A stretch of 10,752 nucleotides of DNA from Lutibacter sp. UBA4458 (GCA_002390165.1 DGOU01000200.1:6576-17327), one strand, 5' to 3'. Shown: positions 1 through 7,494, numbered from the stretch's first letter. Numbers and translations: made by a program. Notes: generated from the sequence alone by a model not told the origin.

Positions 1-2
1 TT

Positions 3-10
3 TATCTTTG
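3..10 (+). promoter_or_regulatory. Predicted -7 promoter element for the MazG-aroA unit
   Basis: TATCTTTG matches the Bacteroidota -7 consensus TAnnTTTG exactly. Transcription would start near base 15, about 20 nt before the first ATG, the same layout as before queA. The -33 element would lie before the window start, so only half the promoter can be judged. Confidence 0.5.
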
Positions 11-34
11 GAAATAGTTAGAAAATAAAACCTT

Positions 35-364
35 ATGAATATTAAAAACTCACAATTAATAGTGGATGCTTGGATAAAAGAACATGGCGTTCGCTATTTT
101 AATGAACTCACTAATATGGCACAACTTACTGAAGAAGTTGGTGAAGTTGCACGTATAATTGCTCGCCGTTATGGAGAGCAAAGTGAAAAAGAAAGCGATA
201 AAAATAAAGATTTGGGCGAAGAATTAGCAGATGTTGTTTTTGTAGTATTATGTTTGGCAAATCAAACAGGGATTGATTTACAAGCGGCATTTGATAAAAA
301 AATGGATGTTAAAACCAATCGTGATCATGATAGACATCATAATAATCCTAAATTAAAAAAATGA
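35..364 (+). CDS. MazG-like nucleotide pyrophosphohydrolase
   Basis: A 109-residue all-alpha NTP pyrophosphatase of the MazG-like family, a normal length for the single-domain type. These enzymes hydrolyse nucleoside triphosphates to monophosphate and pyrophosphate in the cytoplasm and are usually assigned to nucleotide-pool cleaning. The Mg-binding signature is complete: E33-E34-x-x-E37 (LTEEVGEVAR) on one helix and E62-E63-x-x-D66 (GEELADVVF) on the next, joined by a charged linker at about 47-59. The tail (TNRDHDRHH, about 94-102) is basic and His-rich, as often seen in Bacteroidota members. The ATG follows an A-rich leader with no Shine-Dalgarno. The stop overlaps the next start by 4 bases, so the two genes are probably translationally coupled. 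The exact substrate cannot be read from the sequence. Confidence 0.88.
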   Translation: MNIKNSQLIVDAWIKEHGVRYFNELTNMAQLTEEVGEVARIIARRYGEQSEKESDKNKDLGEELADVVFVVLCLANQTGIDLQAAFDKKMDVKTNRDHDRHHNNPKLKK

Positions 365-600
365 ACAAATTAAAAAACGAACCTTTTTTTAGATTGGTTT
401 TACGCTTTGCAACCATTTTTTTTATTCTCATATTTATAATGGAAACGGGTTTTTCCATACTAAAAAATTCAAGTTTTAGTATAATGTTAAAGCAATATTT
501 TTTTGATGGTAATTGGCAACATTATTTATTACGACTATTGTTAATGGCAATTGCTTATGGCCTTTTTATGGCTGGTTATTATAAGTTTATTAAGAAATAA
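361..600 (+). CDS. Small two-helix inner-membrane protein, unknown function
   Basis: A 79-residue protein with no function I can recognise. Two hydrophobic stretches at about residues 11-32 and 55-75 look like transmembrane helices. The loop between them holds a polar segment (about 34-54, including FFDGNWQHY), and both ends are Lys-rich (MNKLKNEP and YKFIKK). By the positive-inside rule both termini should face the cytoplasm, with the loop in the periplasm. It has no cleavable signal peptide. The ATG overlaps the stop of the MazG-like gene (ATGA), and aroA begins 23 bases after its stop, so it is very probably a real, co-transcribed gene. The pairing with a nucleotide pyrophosphohydrolase does not define a role. 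Confidence 0.75.
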   Translation: MNKLKNEPFFRLVLRFATIFFILIFIMETGFSILKNSSFSIMLKQYFFDGNWQHYLLRLLLMAIAYGLFMAGYYKFIKK

Positions 601-623
601 TTAGAGAGTTTTTACAAATAGTT

Positions 624-1841
624 ATGGCTTTAAAAAAAATACATAAAATTTCGACTAATTTTTCTGGAAACATACCAATTACTGGTTCTAAAAGTGAAAC
701 GAATAGACTATTGATTTTACAGCAGTTTTACCCAAACTTACAAATTAAAAATTCTTCTATTTCTGATGATTCTGTTGTTTTAAAAAAAGCATTAAAAAGT
801 AATTTACAAGAAATAAATATTGGTCATGCCGGAACAGCTATGCGTTTTTTAACAGCATATTTTGCGGTTCAAGAAAATAGGGAAGTAATTTTGACAGGTT
901 CTGATAGGATGAAAGAACGGCCAATTAAAATTTTAGTAGATGCTTTAATATTTTTAGGAGCAGAAATTCAATATGTAGAAAAAGAGGGTTATCCACCTTT
1001 AAAAATTACAGGGAAAAAGCTGACTAGGGATTTTGTTGAAATTCAAGGAAATGTTAGTAGTCAATATATTTCAGCCTTATTGTTAATTGCACCAAAATTA
1101 CCAAGTGGATTAAAATTAAAATTTAAAGGAAAAGTAACTTCGGTTCCGTACATTAAAATGACACTTAGTTTGTTACATAAACTTGGTATAAAATATAATT
1201 GGAAAGATAATATAATTACTGTTTTACATCAACTTACAATAGATAATAAAGCAATTATAGTAGAATCGGATTGGAGTTCGGCTTCGTACTTTTATAGTTT
1301 AGTCGCTTTAAAACAAAATTCTGAAATACAATTAGCATCGTACAAAAAAAACAGTTTACAAGGTGATGCTGTTTTAGTAGATATTTATAAACAATTAGGA
1401 GTTGAAACTATATTTAAGGAAAATACCATAATTTTATTAAACAAACAATCCCCAATAAATAAACACCAAACAATAGTTTTAGATTTAAAAAGTGCGCCAG
1501 ATATTGCCCAAACAATTGCAGTAACTTGTTTTGGTTTAGGGCTTGAATGTTTTTTAACTGGACTTCATACTTTAAAAATAAAGGAAACCGACAGGTTAGT
1601 AGCTCTTAAAACCGAAATTGAAAAATTGGGAGGAGATATAACTATAACGGATGAAACTTTATATTTAAAGCCATCAACCGAAATAAAAGAGAATATTAGC
1701 ATTGCAACGTACCATGATCATAGAATGGCAATGGCGTTTGCACCTTTAGCAGTAAAGGTTCCAATACAAATTGAAAACCCAGAAGTAGTATCAAAATCGT
1801 ATCCTAATTTTTGGCAGGATTTTGATAAAATAACAAGTTAA
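624..1841 (+). CDS. aroA: 3-phosphoshikimate 1-carboxyvinyltransferase (EPSP synthase)
   Basis: Transfers the enolpyruvyl group of PEP to shikimate-3-phosphate, the sixth step of the shikimate pathway to chorismate (aromatic amino acids, folate, menaquinone). At 405 residues it is slightly short for the family (about 420-450) but complete. Visible motifs: G21-SKSETNR (K23, R28) binding substrate; HAGTAMRF at 68-75 (PEP loop, G70 and R74 kept); RMKERP at 95-100; SSQYISALL at 145-153; SAPDIAQT at 290-297 with D293 as the likely general base; KETDRL at 320-325; YHDHRMAMAF at 363-372; and K391 near the C-terminus. The PEP loop has H68 and F75 where E. coli has N94 and P101; I recall this divergent form from other Bacteroidota. 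The gene is third in the unit, with no separate promoter seen. Confidence 0.95.
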   Translation: MALKKIHKISTNFSGNIPITGSKSETNRLLILQQFYPNLQIKNSSISDDSVVLKKALKSNLQEINIGHAGTAMRFLTAYFAVQENREVILTGSDRMKERPIKILVDALIFLGAEIQYVEKEGYPPLKITGKKLTRDFVEIQGNVSSQYISALLLIAPKLPSGLKLKFKGKVTSVPYIKMTLSLLHKLGIKYNWKDNIITVLHQLTIDNKAIIVESDWSSASYFYSLVALKQNSEIQLASYKKNSLQGDAVLVDIYKQLGVETIFKENTIILLNKQSPINKHQTIVLDLKSAPDIAQTIAVTCFGLGLECFLTGLHTLKIKETDRLVALKTEIEKLGGDITITDETLYLKPSTEIKENISIATYHDHRMAMAFAPLAVKVPIQIENPEVVSKSYPNFWQDFDKITS

Positions 1842-1875
1842 TTTTCAATTAAATAAATTTTAAATGCCTAAACAC

Positions 1876-1907
1876 TTGACAACCCCTATGTTGAAGTTGT
1901 ATATTTG
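1876..1907 (+). promoter_or_regulatory. Predicted promoter of queA
   Basis: TTGAC at 1876-1880 supplies the -33 TTG, and TATATTTG at 1900-1907 is an exact TAnnTTTG -7 box. They are separated by 21 nt, within the usual Bacteroidota spacing. Transcription should start near 1912, giving an A-rich leader of about 18 nt before the ATG. This is the clearest promoter in the window. Confidence 0.7.
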
Positions 1908-1930
1908 CGCTCATTCTTTAAAAAAAATAC

Positions 1931-2980
1931 ATGAAGTTATCACATTATAAATTTGATTTGCCAGAGGAATTACTGGCAGAATATCCTGCTGAGCATAGAG
2001 ATGAAGCACGTTTAATGGTTTTGAATAGAAAAGAACATACTATTGAACATAAATTGTTTAAAGATTTAATTGATTATTTTGATGAAGGAGATTTAATGGT
2101 TTTAAACAATACTAAAGTTTTTCCTGCTCGTATGTTTGGTGAAAAAGAAAAAACTGGAGCTAGAATTGAAGTTTTTTTATTGAGAGAATTAAATGCGGAA
2201 AGTAGATTGTGGGATGTTTTAGTAGATCCTGCTCGTAAAATTAGAATTGGTAATAAATTATTTTTTGGAGAAGATGAAAGTTTAGTTGCTGAGGTTATTG
2301 ATAACACTACTTCAAGAGGTAGAACTTTACGTTTTTTATATGACGGTTCTTACGAAGAATTTAGAAAAAAATTACAGGAATTAGGAGAAACGCCACTTCC
2401 AAAATATATTAAAAGAGAAGTCCAACCTTCTGATGAAGAACGTTATCAAACTATTTATGCAAAATACGAAGGAGCTGTTGCAGCACCAACTGCAGGTTTG
2501 CATTTTTCTAAACATTTAATGAAACGTTTAGAAATAAAAGGAATTGACTTTGCAGAAGTTACTTTACATGTTGGTTTAGGAACTTTTAGTGGTGTTGAGG
2601 TAGAAGATTTATCTAAACATAAAATGGATTCTGAAAAATCAGTAATAACCGCTGAAACCGCAAAAATTGTAAACGATGCAATTGATTCTAAAAGACGAAT
2701 TTGTTCTGTGGGTACTACAGTTATGAGATCTTTAGAAAGTGCAGTTTCATCAAATCATCATTTAAATACATATGACGGCTGGACTAATAAATTTATTTTT
2801 ACCCCTTATGAGTTTAGTATAGCAAATTGTATGATTACTAATTTCCATACTCCAAAATCTACATTAATGATGATGACCGCTGCTTTTGCAGGGTACGATT
2901 TTTTAATGGAAGCCTATAAAGAAGCAATAAAAGAAAAATATAAGTTTTATTCTTATGGCGATGCCATGCTAATAATTTAG
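1931..2980 (+). CDS. queA: S-adenosylmethionine:tRNA ribosyltransferase-isomerase
   Basis: Moves and isomerises the ribosyl part of SAM onto 7-aminomethyl-7-deazaguanine in tRNA, forming epoxyqueuosine at position 34 of GUN-anticodon tRNAs. At 349 residues it has the standard length. Diagnostic motifs run in order: [19 protein letters not shown] near the N-terminus; [12 protein letters not shown] at 56-67; [12 protein letters not shown] at 151-162; [21 protein letters not shown] at 172-192; TLHVGLGTF at 211-219; NFHTPKSTL at 304-312; and a C-terminal [11 protein letters not shown]. The ATG directly follows an A-rich leader with no Shine-Dalgarno, about 18 nt after the predicted transcription start. 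It sits ahead of rlmN, another tRNA/rRNA modification gene, with a palindrome between them that may separate transcription. Confidence 0.97.
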   Translation: MKLSHYKFDLPEELLAEYPAEHRDEARLMVLNRKEHTIEHKLFKDLIDYFDEGDLMVLNNTKVFPARMFGEKEKTGARIEVFLLRELNAESRLWDVLVDPARKIRIGNKLFFGEDESLVAEVIDNTTSRGRTLRFLYDGSYEEFRKKLQELGETPLPKYIKREVQPSDEERYQTIYAKYEGAVAAPTAGLHFSKHLMKRLEIKGIDFAEVTLHVGLGTFSGVEVEDLSKHKMDSEKSVITAETAKIVNDAIDSKRRICSVGTTVMRSLESAVSSNHHLNTYDGWTNKFIFTPYEFSIANCMITNFHTPKSTLMMMTAAFAGYDFLMEAYKEAIKEKYKFYSYGDAMLII

Positions 2981-3003
2981 TTGCTTAAAATATTTTAAAA
3001 ATT

Positions 3004-3031
3004 TTATTCCCGCCTTGGCGGGAATAATTTT
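3004..3031. terminator. GC-rich palindrome after queA, probable terminator or dispersed repeat
   Basis: Two perfect 11-base arms, TTATTCCCGCC (3004-3014) and GGCGGGAATAA (3017-3027), are separated by TT. The RNA would form a 10-bp hairpin with a CTTG tetraloop, followed by TTTT (3028-3031). On the minus strand the stem is also followed by T-rich sequence, so it could terminate in both directions. The core is a striking island of G+C in AT-rich DNA. The shape also fits a dispersed extragenic palindrome of the kind I recall in Flavobacteria. No second copy is present in this window. Confidence 0.6.
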
Positions 3032-3048
3032 ATAAACCCGATTTTAAT

Positions 3049-4086
3049 ATGAATAAAAAAAAAGATATTCGTGCCTTAACTAAAGAACAACTTCGCAATT
3101 TTTTTGTTGCTGAAGGAGATAAAGCTTTTAGAGGAAATCAGGTTTATGAATGGTTATGGATTAAAAATGCGTATTCTTTTGAAGAAATGACTAATCTTTC
3201 AAAAGAAACCCGTCAAATGTTGTTGGATAATTTTGTAATCAACCATATTGAAGTAGATAAAATGCAACGTAGTAATGATGGCACCGTTAAAAACGCCATA
3301 AAATTGCATGATGGGTTAATTGTGGAATCGGTTTTAATTCCAACGGATTCTAGAACAACAGCTTGCGTTTCAAGTCAAGTTGGTTGCACGTTAGATTGTA
3401 AATTTTGTGCAACAGCACGTTTAAAAAAAATGCGTAATTTAAATCCTGATGAAATTTATGATCAGGTTGCAGCAATTAATAAAGAAAGTTTATTGTATTA
3501 CCACCATAAATTGTCAAATATTGTATTTATGGGAATGGGTGAGCCTTTAATGAATTACAATAATGTATTAAAAGCTATTGAAAAAATCACATCTCCTGAA
3601 GGGTTAGGCATGTCGCCAACCAGAATTACGGTTTCCACTTCTGGAGTGCCAAAAATGATTAAAAAATTAGCAGACGATGAAGTAAAATTTAATCTAGCAG
3701 TTTCTTTGCATTCTGCAATTGATGAAATTCGTACTAAAATAATGCCATTTAATGCAACATTTCCTTTACAAGATTTAAAAGAAGCTTTACAATATTGGTA
3801 TACAAAAACTAATAGAAGAATAACTTATGAATATGTTGTTTGGGATGGAATAAATGATGATAAAGAATCTATTAATGCTTTAGTTAAATTTTGTAAACAT
3901 GTGCCTTGTAAGGTAAATTTAATAGAATATAACCCAATTGACGACGACGAATTTCAGCAAGCCAGTGCAAAATCTATTAATAATTATATTAGTAATTTAG
4001 AAATGAATGATATTATTGTTAATGTAAGAAGAAGTAGAGGAAAAGATATTGATGCAGCTTGTGGTCAATTAGCAAATAAAAGTTAA
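3049..4086 (+). CDS. rlmN: Dual-specificity RNA methyltransferase RlmN (radical SAM)
   Basis: Methylates C2 of adenosine at 23S rRNA A2503 and at tRNA position 37, using a 4Fe-4S cluster and two SAM molecules. At 345 residues it is full length. The radical-SAM cluster motif CX3CX2C is at C113, C117 and C120. Both redox/methyl-carrier cysteines are present: C106 in ACVSSQVGC and C338 in the C-terminal AACGQLA. Other signatures are GMGEPLMNYNNV (162-173), TVSTSGVP (194-201), NLAVSLHSA (215-223) and VNLIEYNP (289-296). The motif after the cluster reads ATARLKKMRNL rather than the common ATGKxGFxRNL, a difference I recall from other Bacteroidota. It lies 68 bases after queA; no convincing promoter is visible in the gap, so read-through past the palindrome is possible. 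Confidence 0.97.
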   Translation: MNKKKDIRALTKEQLRNFFVAEGDKAFRGNQVYEWLWIKNAYSFEEMTNLSKETRQMLLDNFVINHIEVDKMQRSNDGTVKNAIKLHDGLIVESVLIPTDSRTTACVSSQVGCTLDCKFCATARLKKMRNLNPDEIYDQVAAINKESLLYYHHKLSNIVFMGMGEPLMNYNNVLKAIEKITSPEGLGMSPTRITVSTSGVPKMIKKLADDEVKFNLAVSLHSAIDEIRTKIMPFNATFPLQDLKEALQYWYTKTNRRITYEYVVWDGINDDKESINALVKFCKHVPCKVNLIEYNPIDDDEFQQASAKSINNYISNLEMNDIIVNVRRSRGKDIDAACGQLANKS

Positions 4087-4106
4087 TAAAAGTATCTTTT
4101 TTTTAG

Positions 4107-4117
4107 TATTTTTGGAG
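4107..4117 (+). promoter_or_regulatory. Possible -7 box and GGAG ahead of the prenyltransferase
   Basis: TATTTTTG (4107-4114) fits TAnnTTTG, but no TTG lies about 20 nt upstream. It would start transcription almost at the ATG (4123). The overlapping GGAG at 4114-4117, 5 nt before the ATG, is one of the few Shine-Dalgarno-like sequences in the window. Either could be chance; co-transcription from rlmN is equally plausible given the 36-base gap. Confidence 0.25.
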
Positions 4118-4122
4118 ACTTA

Positions 4123-5100
4123 ATGAAGCCAATAGAACAAATAAAACAACCTATTTCAGTTGAAATGGAACTCTTTGAAAGTAAATTCAGAGAGGCAATG
4201 ACAACCAAAGTTCCATTACTTAATAGAATAGCCCATTATATTGTTAGAAGAAAAGGAAAACAAATGCGCCCGATGTTTGTTTTTTTAGTAGCAAAAATGG
4301 TTTCTAATGGAAAATTTAACGAGCGTACTTACCGAGGAGCATCCATTATTGAGTTAATTCATACAGCAACTTTAGTGCACGATGATGTGGTGGACGATAG
4401 CAATAGAAGAAGAGGTTTTTTCTCTATAAATGCACTATGGAAAAATAAAATTGCGGTTTTGGTTGGCGATTTTTTACTTTCAAAAGGATTATTGCTTTCT
4501 ATTGATAATGATGATTTTGATATTTTAAAATTGATATCTGTTGCTGTTAGAGAAATGAGTGAAGGAGAATTATTGCAGATTGAAAAAGCTCGAAAATTAG
4601 ATATAACTGAAGCCGTTTATTTTGAAATTATTCGTCAAAAAACAGCAACTTTAATTGCAGCATGTTGTGGAATAGGAGCGGCATCTGTTGGTTGTAATAC
4701 AGATGAAATTGAAAAAATGAGAAAGTTTGGTGAGCAAATTGGGATTGCTTTTCAAATTAAAGACGACCTGTTTGATTATACTAACGATAAAATAGGTAAA
4801 CCTACAGGGATTGATATTAAGGAACAAAAAATGACACTTCCATTAATTTATGCCTTAAATAATTGTAAGCCAAAAGAACAAAAATGGTTAATTAATTCTG
4901 TTAAAAATCATAATAAAGATAAAAGAAGAGTAAAGGAAGTTATTGCATTTGTAAAAGAAAAAGGAGGAATAGAATATACAGTTTCTAAAATGAAAGAATA
5001 TCAGCATAATGCACTAGAAATTCTAGACTTTTATCCGAACTCTCCATATAAAGATTCTTTAATTACTATGGTAAATTACGTTATTGAACGTAAAAAATAA
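4123..5100 (+). CDS. Long-chain trans-polyprenyl diphosphate synthase
   Basis: Extends allylic diphosphates with isopentenyl diphosphate. The 325-residue length and motifs fit the octaprenyl/heptaprenyl synthase group: K46 and R49 in GKQMRP; first Asp-rich motif HDDVVDD (D87, D88, D91) followed by RRRG; GDFLLSKG at 115-122; RQKTATL at 171-177; and second Asp-rich motif DDLFD (D214, D215, D218) in AFQIKDDLFDYTND, followed by GKPTGIDIKEQKMTLPLI. The residue five before the first Asp motif is Ala82, a small residue, which in this family permits long products rather than C15 or C20. Flavobacteriaceae mainly use menaquinone-6, so a hexaprenyl product for the quinone side chain is a reasonable inference, not something the sequence proves. 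Gene order puts it 36 bases behind rlmN. Its stop lies one base from the stop of the convergent GH3 gene. Confidence 0.92.
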   Translation: MKPIEQIKQPISVEMELFESKFREAMTTKVPLLNRIAHYIVRRKGKQMRPMFVFLVAKMVSNGKFNERTYRGASIIELIHTATLVHDDVVDDSNRRRGFFSINALWKNKIAVLVGDFLLSKGLLLSIDNDDFDILKLISVAVREMSEGELLQIEKARKLDITEAVYFEIIRQKTATLIAACCGIGAASVGCNTDEIEKMRKFGEQIGIAFQIKDDLFDYTNDKIGKPTGIDIKEQKMTLPLIYALNNCKPKEQKWLINSVKNHNKDKRRVKEVIAFVKEKGGIEYTVSKMKEYQHNALEILDFYPNSPYKDSLITMVNYVIERKK

Positions 5101-5101
5101 C

Positions 5102-6622
5102 CTAACTAACATAAGACATTTCTAAAAGCTCTTCCATAAAATCTCTAGTATTAGATAATCTTGGTACTTTGTGTTGTCCTCCTAATTTTCCACGATTTTT
5201 TAACCATTTATAAAATAATCCTGGTTTGGCTACATTTATTTTTGGCATTGCTAAAGTTAAATTATGGTATCGTTTTGCTTCGTAATCCGAATTCACAGAT
5301 TTTAAAGCATTATCTAATAATTCTGTGAAATATTCTAAATTTTTAGGTTGTTTTTTAAAATCAATCATCCATTCATGACCTCCTTTAGTATCCAATTTCA
5401 TAAAAACAGGAGCAACCGTAAAATCATTTACTAATGCTTCTGTTTGCAAGCAAGCATGTTGCATTGCTTTTTCAACATTTTCAACCATTAATTCTTCACC
5501 AAAAACATTTATAAAATGTTTTGTTCTTCCAGTAATTCTAATTCTGTAAGGATTTAATGAAGTAAATTCAACAGTGTCTCCAATTAAATAACGCCATAAA
5601 CCAGCGTTTGTAGTAATTACCATTGCATAATTTTTATGAAGCTCTACTTTTGAGAGTGGAATTGCAACGGAATTTTCACCATCAAATTTATTCATTGGAA
5701 TAAATTCATAGAAAATTCCATAATCTAACATCAATAATAAATCTAAAGAATCATTAGTGTCTTGTATAGCAAAAAAACCTTCAGAAGCATTGTAGGTTTC
5801 ATAATATTTAAAATCCTTTTTAGGAATTAGTTGTTTAAATTGCTCGCGATATGGATTAAAATTTACGCCACCGTGAAAATATACTTCTAAATTTGGCCAA
5901 ACTTCTAAAATATTATTTTTCCCTGTTTTTTCTAATACTTTATTTAATAGCATTAGCATCCAAGAAGGAACCCCAACTAAACTGGTAATATCTTCATGGA
6001 TGGTTTCCTCAATAATAGCTTTAATTTTACTTTCCCATTCGCCCATTAAAGCGGTTTCTTGTTTTGGAGCACTACTGTAATCTGCCCAAAAAGGCAAATT
6101 TTCAATAATTATAGCGGATAAATCTCCAAAGTAAGAGTTGTTGTCTTCATAAACCGCACTACTTCCGCCTAATCGTAACCCTTTTCCAGTAAATAATTGA
6201 GCATTTTCGTTATTATTAAAATATAAGCAAAGCATATCTTTACCTGCTTTAAAGTGGCAGTCTTCTAAAGCCTCATTACTTACAGGAATAAATTTGCTTT
6301 TTGAATTAGTTGTTCCGCTCGATTTTGCAAACCATTTTATTTGTGTTGGCCAAAAAATATTTTCTTCTCCCGTTCTTGATCGTTCAATTAGTGGTTCTAT
6401 AGATTCGTATTGTTGAATGGGAACTTTTTTGGCAAAATCCTTATAAAATTTTATCGAAGCAAAATCGTATTTTTTTCCGATTTCTGTGTCTTGAGCAAAC
6501 TCAAGTAAGTTATTTAATAGTTCTTTTTGAACATCATTTGGATATTTTAAAAATAATTCCATTTGATGTTTTCTTTTTTTTAAAAACCAAGAAATTATTG
6601 AATTTACAATTGGATATGCCAT
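5102..6622 (-). CDS. GH3 family acyl-adenylating protein
   Basis: A 506-residue member of the GH3 (auxin-responsive promoter) family. Plant GH3 enzymes adenylate a carboxylate and join it to an amino acid; the substrate of the Bacteroidota members is not known to me. Numbered from the ATG at 6622, it has the ATP-binding KSSGTT (100-105), the second adenylate motif YNASEG (277-282), WRYLIGDTVEF (343-353) with D349, a hinge-like RIRITGRTKHFINVFGEELM, and a C-terminal GKLGGQHKVPRL lobe segment. There is no signal peptide, so it should be cytoplasmic. The reading frame opens 8 codons earlier at a GTG (6646), but the ATG gives the N-terminus expected of the family (MAYPIVNSIISWFLKKR) and the predicted transcription start falls near or after the GTG. 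It is divergent from the DUF2797 gene and convergent with the prenyltransferase. Confidence 0.88.
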   Translation of the reverse strand: MAYPIVNSIISWFLKKRKHQMELFLKYPNDVQKELLNNLLEFAQDTEIGKKYDFASIKFYKDFAKKVPIQQYESIEPLIERSRTGEENIFWPTQIKWFAKSSGTTNSKSKFIPVSNEALEDCHFKAGKDMLCLYFNNNENAQLFTGKGLRLGGSSAVYEDNNSYFGDLSAIIIENLPFWADYSSAPKQETALMGEWESKIKAIIEETIHEDITSLVGVPSWMLMLLNKVLEKTGKNNILEVWPNLEVYFHGGVNFNPYREQFKQLIPKKDFKYYETYNASEGFFAIQDTNDSLDLLLMLDYGIFYEFIPMNKFDGENSVAIPLSKVELHKNYAMVITTNAGLWRYLIGDTVEFTSLNPYRIRITGRTKHFINVFGEELMVENVEKAMQHACLQTEALVNDFTVAPVFMKLDTKGGHEWMIDFKKQPKNLEYFTELLDNALKSVNSDYEAKRYHNLTLAMPKINVAKPGLFYKWLKNRGKLGGQHKVPRLSNTRDFMEELLEMSYVS

Positions 6623-6642
6623 TTTTTTATTAAGTATCTTTA
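6610..6642 (+). promoter_or_regulatory. Predicted promoter of the DUF2797 gene
   Basis: TTG at 6610-6612 and TATCTTTA at 6635-6642 (one mismatch to TAnnTTTG) are separated by 22 nt. Transcription would begin near 6648, about 20 nt before the ATG at 6669. The -33 part lies inside the start of the GH3 coding region on the other strand. Confidence 0.4.
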
Positions 6643-6648
6643 TCACGT

Positions 6649-6681
6649 TAAATTTAATAAAAACTTTTATGCAATACCAAA
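6649..6681 (-). promoter_or_regulatory. Predicted promoter of the GH3 gene
   Basis: Read on the minus strand, TTTG (6681-6678) is followed after 21 nt by TAAATTTA (6656-6649), one mismatch from TAnnTTTG. Transcription would start near 6643, giving a leader of about 20 nt before the ATG at 6622. The -33 part lies inside the first codons of the DUF2797 gene. Confidence 0.4.
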
Positions 6682-7463
6682 CTGTGTTAAAAAAAATGAT
6701 AACCGAGTTATCATCTGAGGTTAAATATTATTTAAAAACGGATAATCATATACTAAATATGAATCAACTTTTAGATAGAGAATTAGAATTCACCTTTAAT
6801 GGAACTCAATGTTTGTGCTGTGGAAAAGAAAAGAAAATTTATCGTCAGGGCTTTTGTTATGATTGTTTTTATAAAAGTGCCCAAGTTGGAGATTGGATTA
6901 TGAAACCAGAATTAAGTAAGGCTCATTTAAATATTGAAGATAGAAACTTAGCGTATGAAAAAGAGGTTCAATTGCAACCACATATTGTATATTTAGCTTT
7001 ATCTAGCAATGTAAAAGTGGGAGTTACTAGAAAAACTCAAGTTCCAACTCGTTGGATTGACCAAGGAGCAACAAAAGCTGTAGAAATTGTTGAAGTGCCA
7101 AACCGATATTTAGCAGGTATTACAGAAGTTGCCTTAAAAGAATTTGTAGCAGATAAAACAGTTTGGCAAAAAATGCTTAAAAATGAAATTTTAGATGCAG
7201 ATTTGTTAGAAGAAAGAGAAAAATTAAGAAAATATATTCCGCAAGAAGCACTACCGTATTTTTTAGATAATAGAGAAATACTAGAAATTAATTTTCCGGT
7301 GTTACAATATCCTAAAAAAATTAAATCTTTAAATATCGAAAAACAAGAAACTTATTCAGGAAAACTAAAAGGAATTAAAGGGCAATATCTCATTTTTGAA
7401 GACAATACGGTTTTTAATGTAAGAAATAATGAGGGTTTTAAAGTAATTTTGGATGTGAATTAA
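6669..7463 (+). CDS. DUF2797 family protein, zinc-binding, unknown function
   Basis: A 264-residue protein that I recognise as the DUF2797 family; its function is not known to me. N-terminal region (about 1-45): MQYQTVLKKM...LNMNQLLDRE. Next comes a zinc-ribbon-like cluster with C48 and C51 (CLCC) and C63 and C66 (QGFCYDCF). The segment PELSKAHLNIEDRNLAYE (80-97) has no cysteines. The most conserved block is HIVYLALSSNVKVGVTRKTQVPTRWIDQGA (105-134), which by its VYL...KVGVT...R spacing resembles the core of GIY-YIG-like folds; that resemblance is my inference. YPKKIKSLNI and GIKGQYLIFEDNTVFNVRNNEG form the C-terminal part. No signal peptide or membrane segment is seen. It is divergent from the GH3 gene, with 46 bases between starts; fabD follows after 66 bases behind its own promoter. 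Confidence 0.88.
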   Translation: MQYQTVLKKMITELSSEVKYYLKTDNHILNMNQLLDRELEFTFNGTQCLCCGKEKKIYRQGFCYDCFYKSAQVGDWIMKPELSKAHLNIEDRNLAYEKEVQLQPHIVYLALSSNVKVGVTRKTQVPTRWIDQGATKAVEIVEVPNRYLAGITEVALKEFVADKTVWQKMLKNEILDADLLEEREKLRKYIPQEALPYFLDNREILEINFPVLQYPKKIKSLNIEKQETYSGKLKGIKGQYLIFEDNTVFNVRNNEGFKVILDVN

Positions 7464-7494
7464 TTTTTAAAATTTAACTATCGCAAATTATTTC

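Noticed and set aside
2074..2307. 77-codon minus-strand open frame inside queA
   Set aside because: It lies wholly inside a well-supported gene, lacks any family motif and has a composition expected of an antisense shadow.
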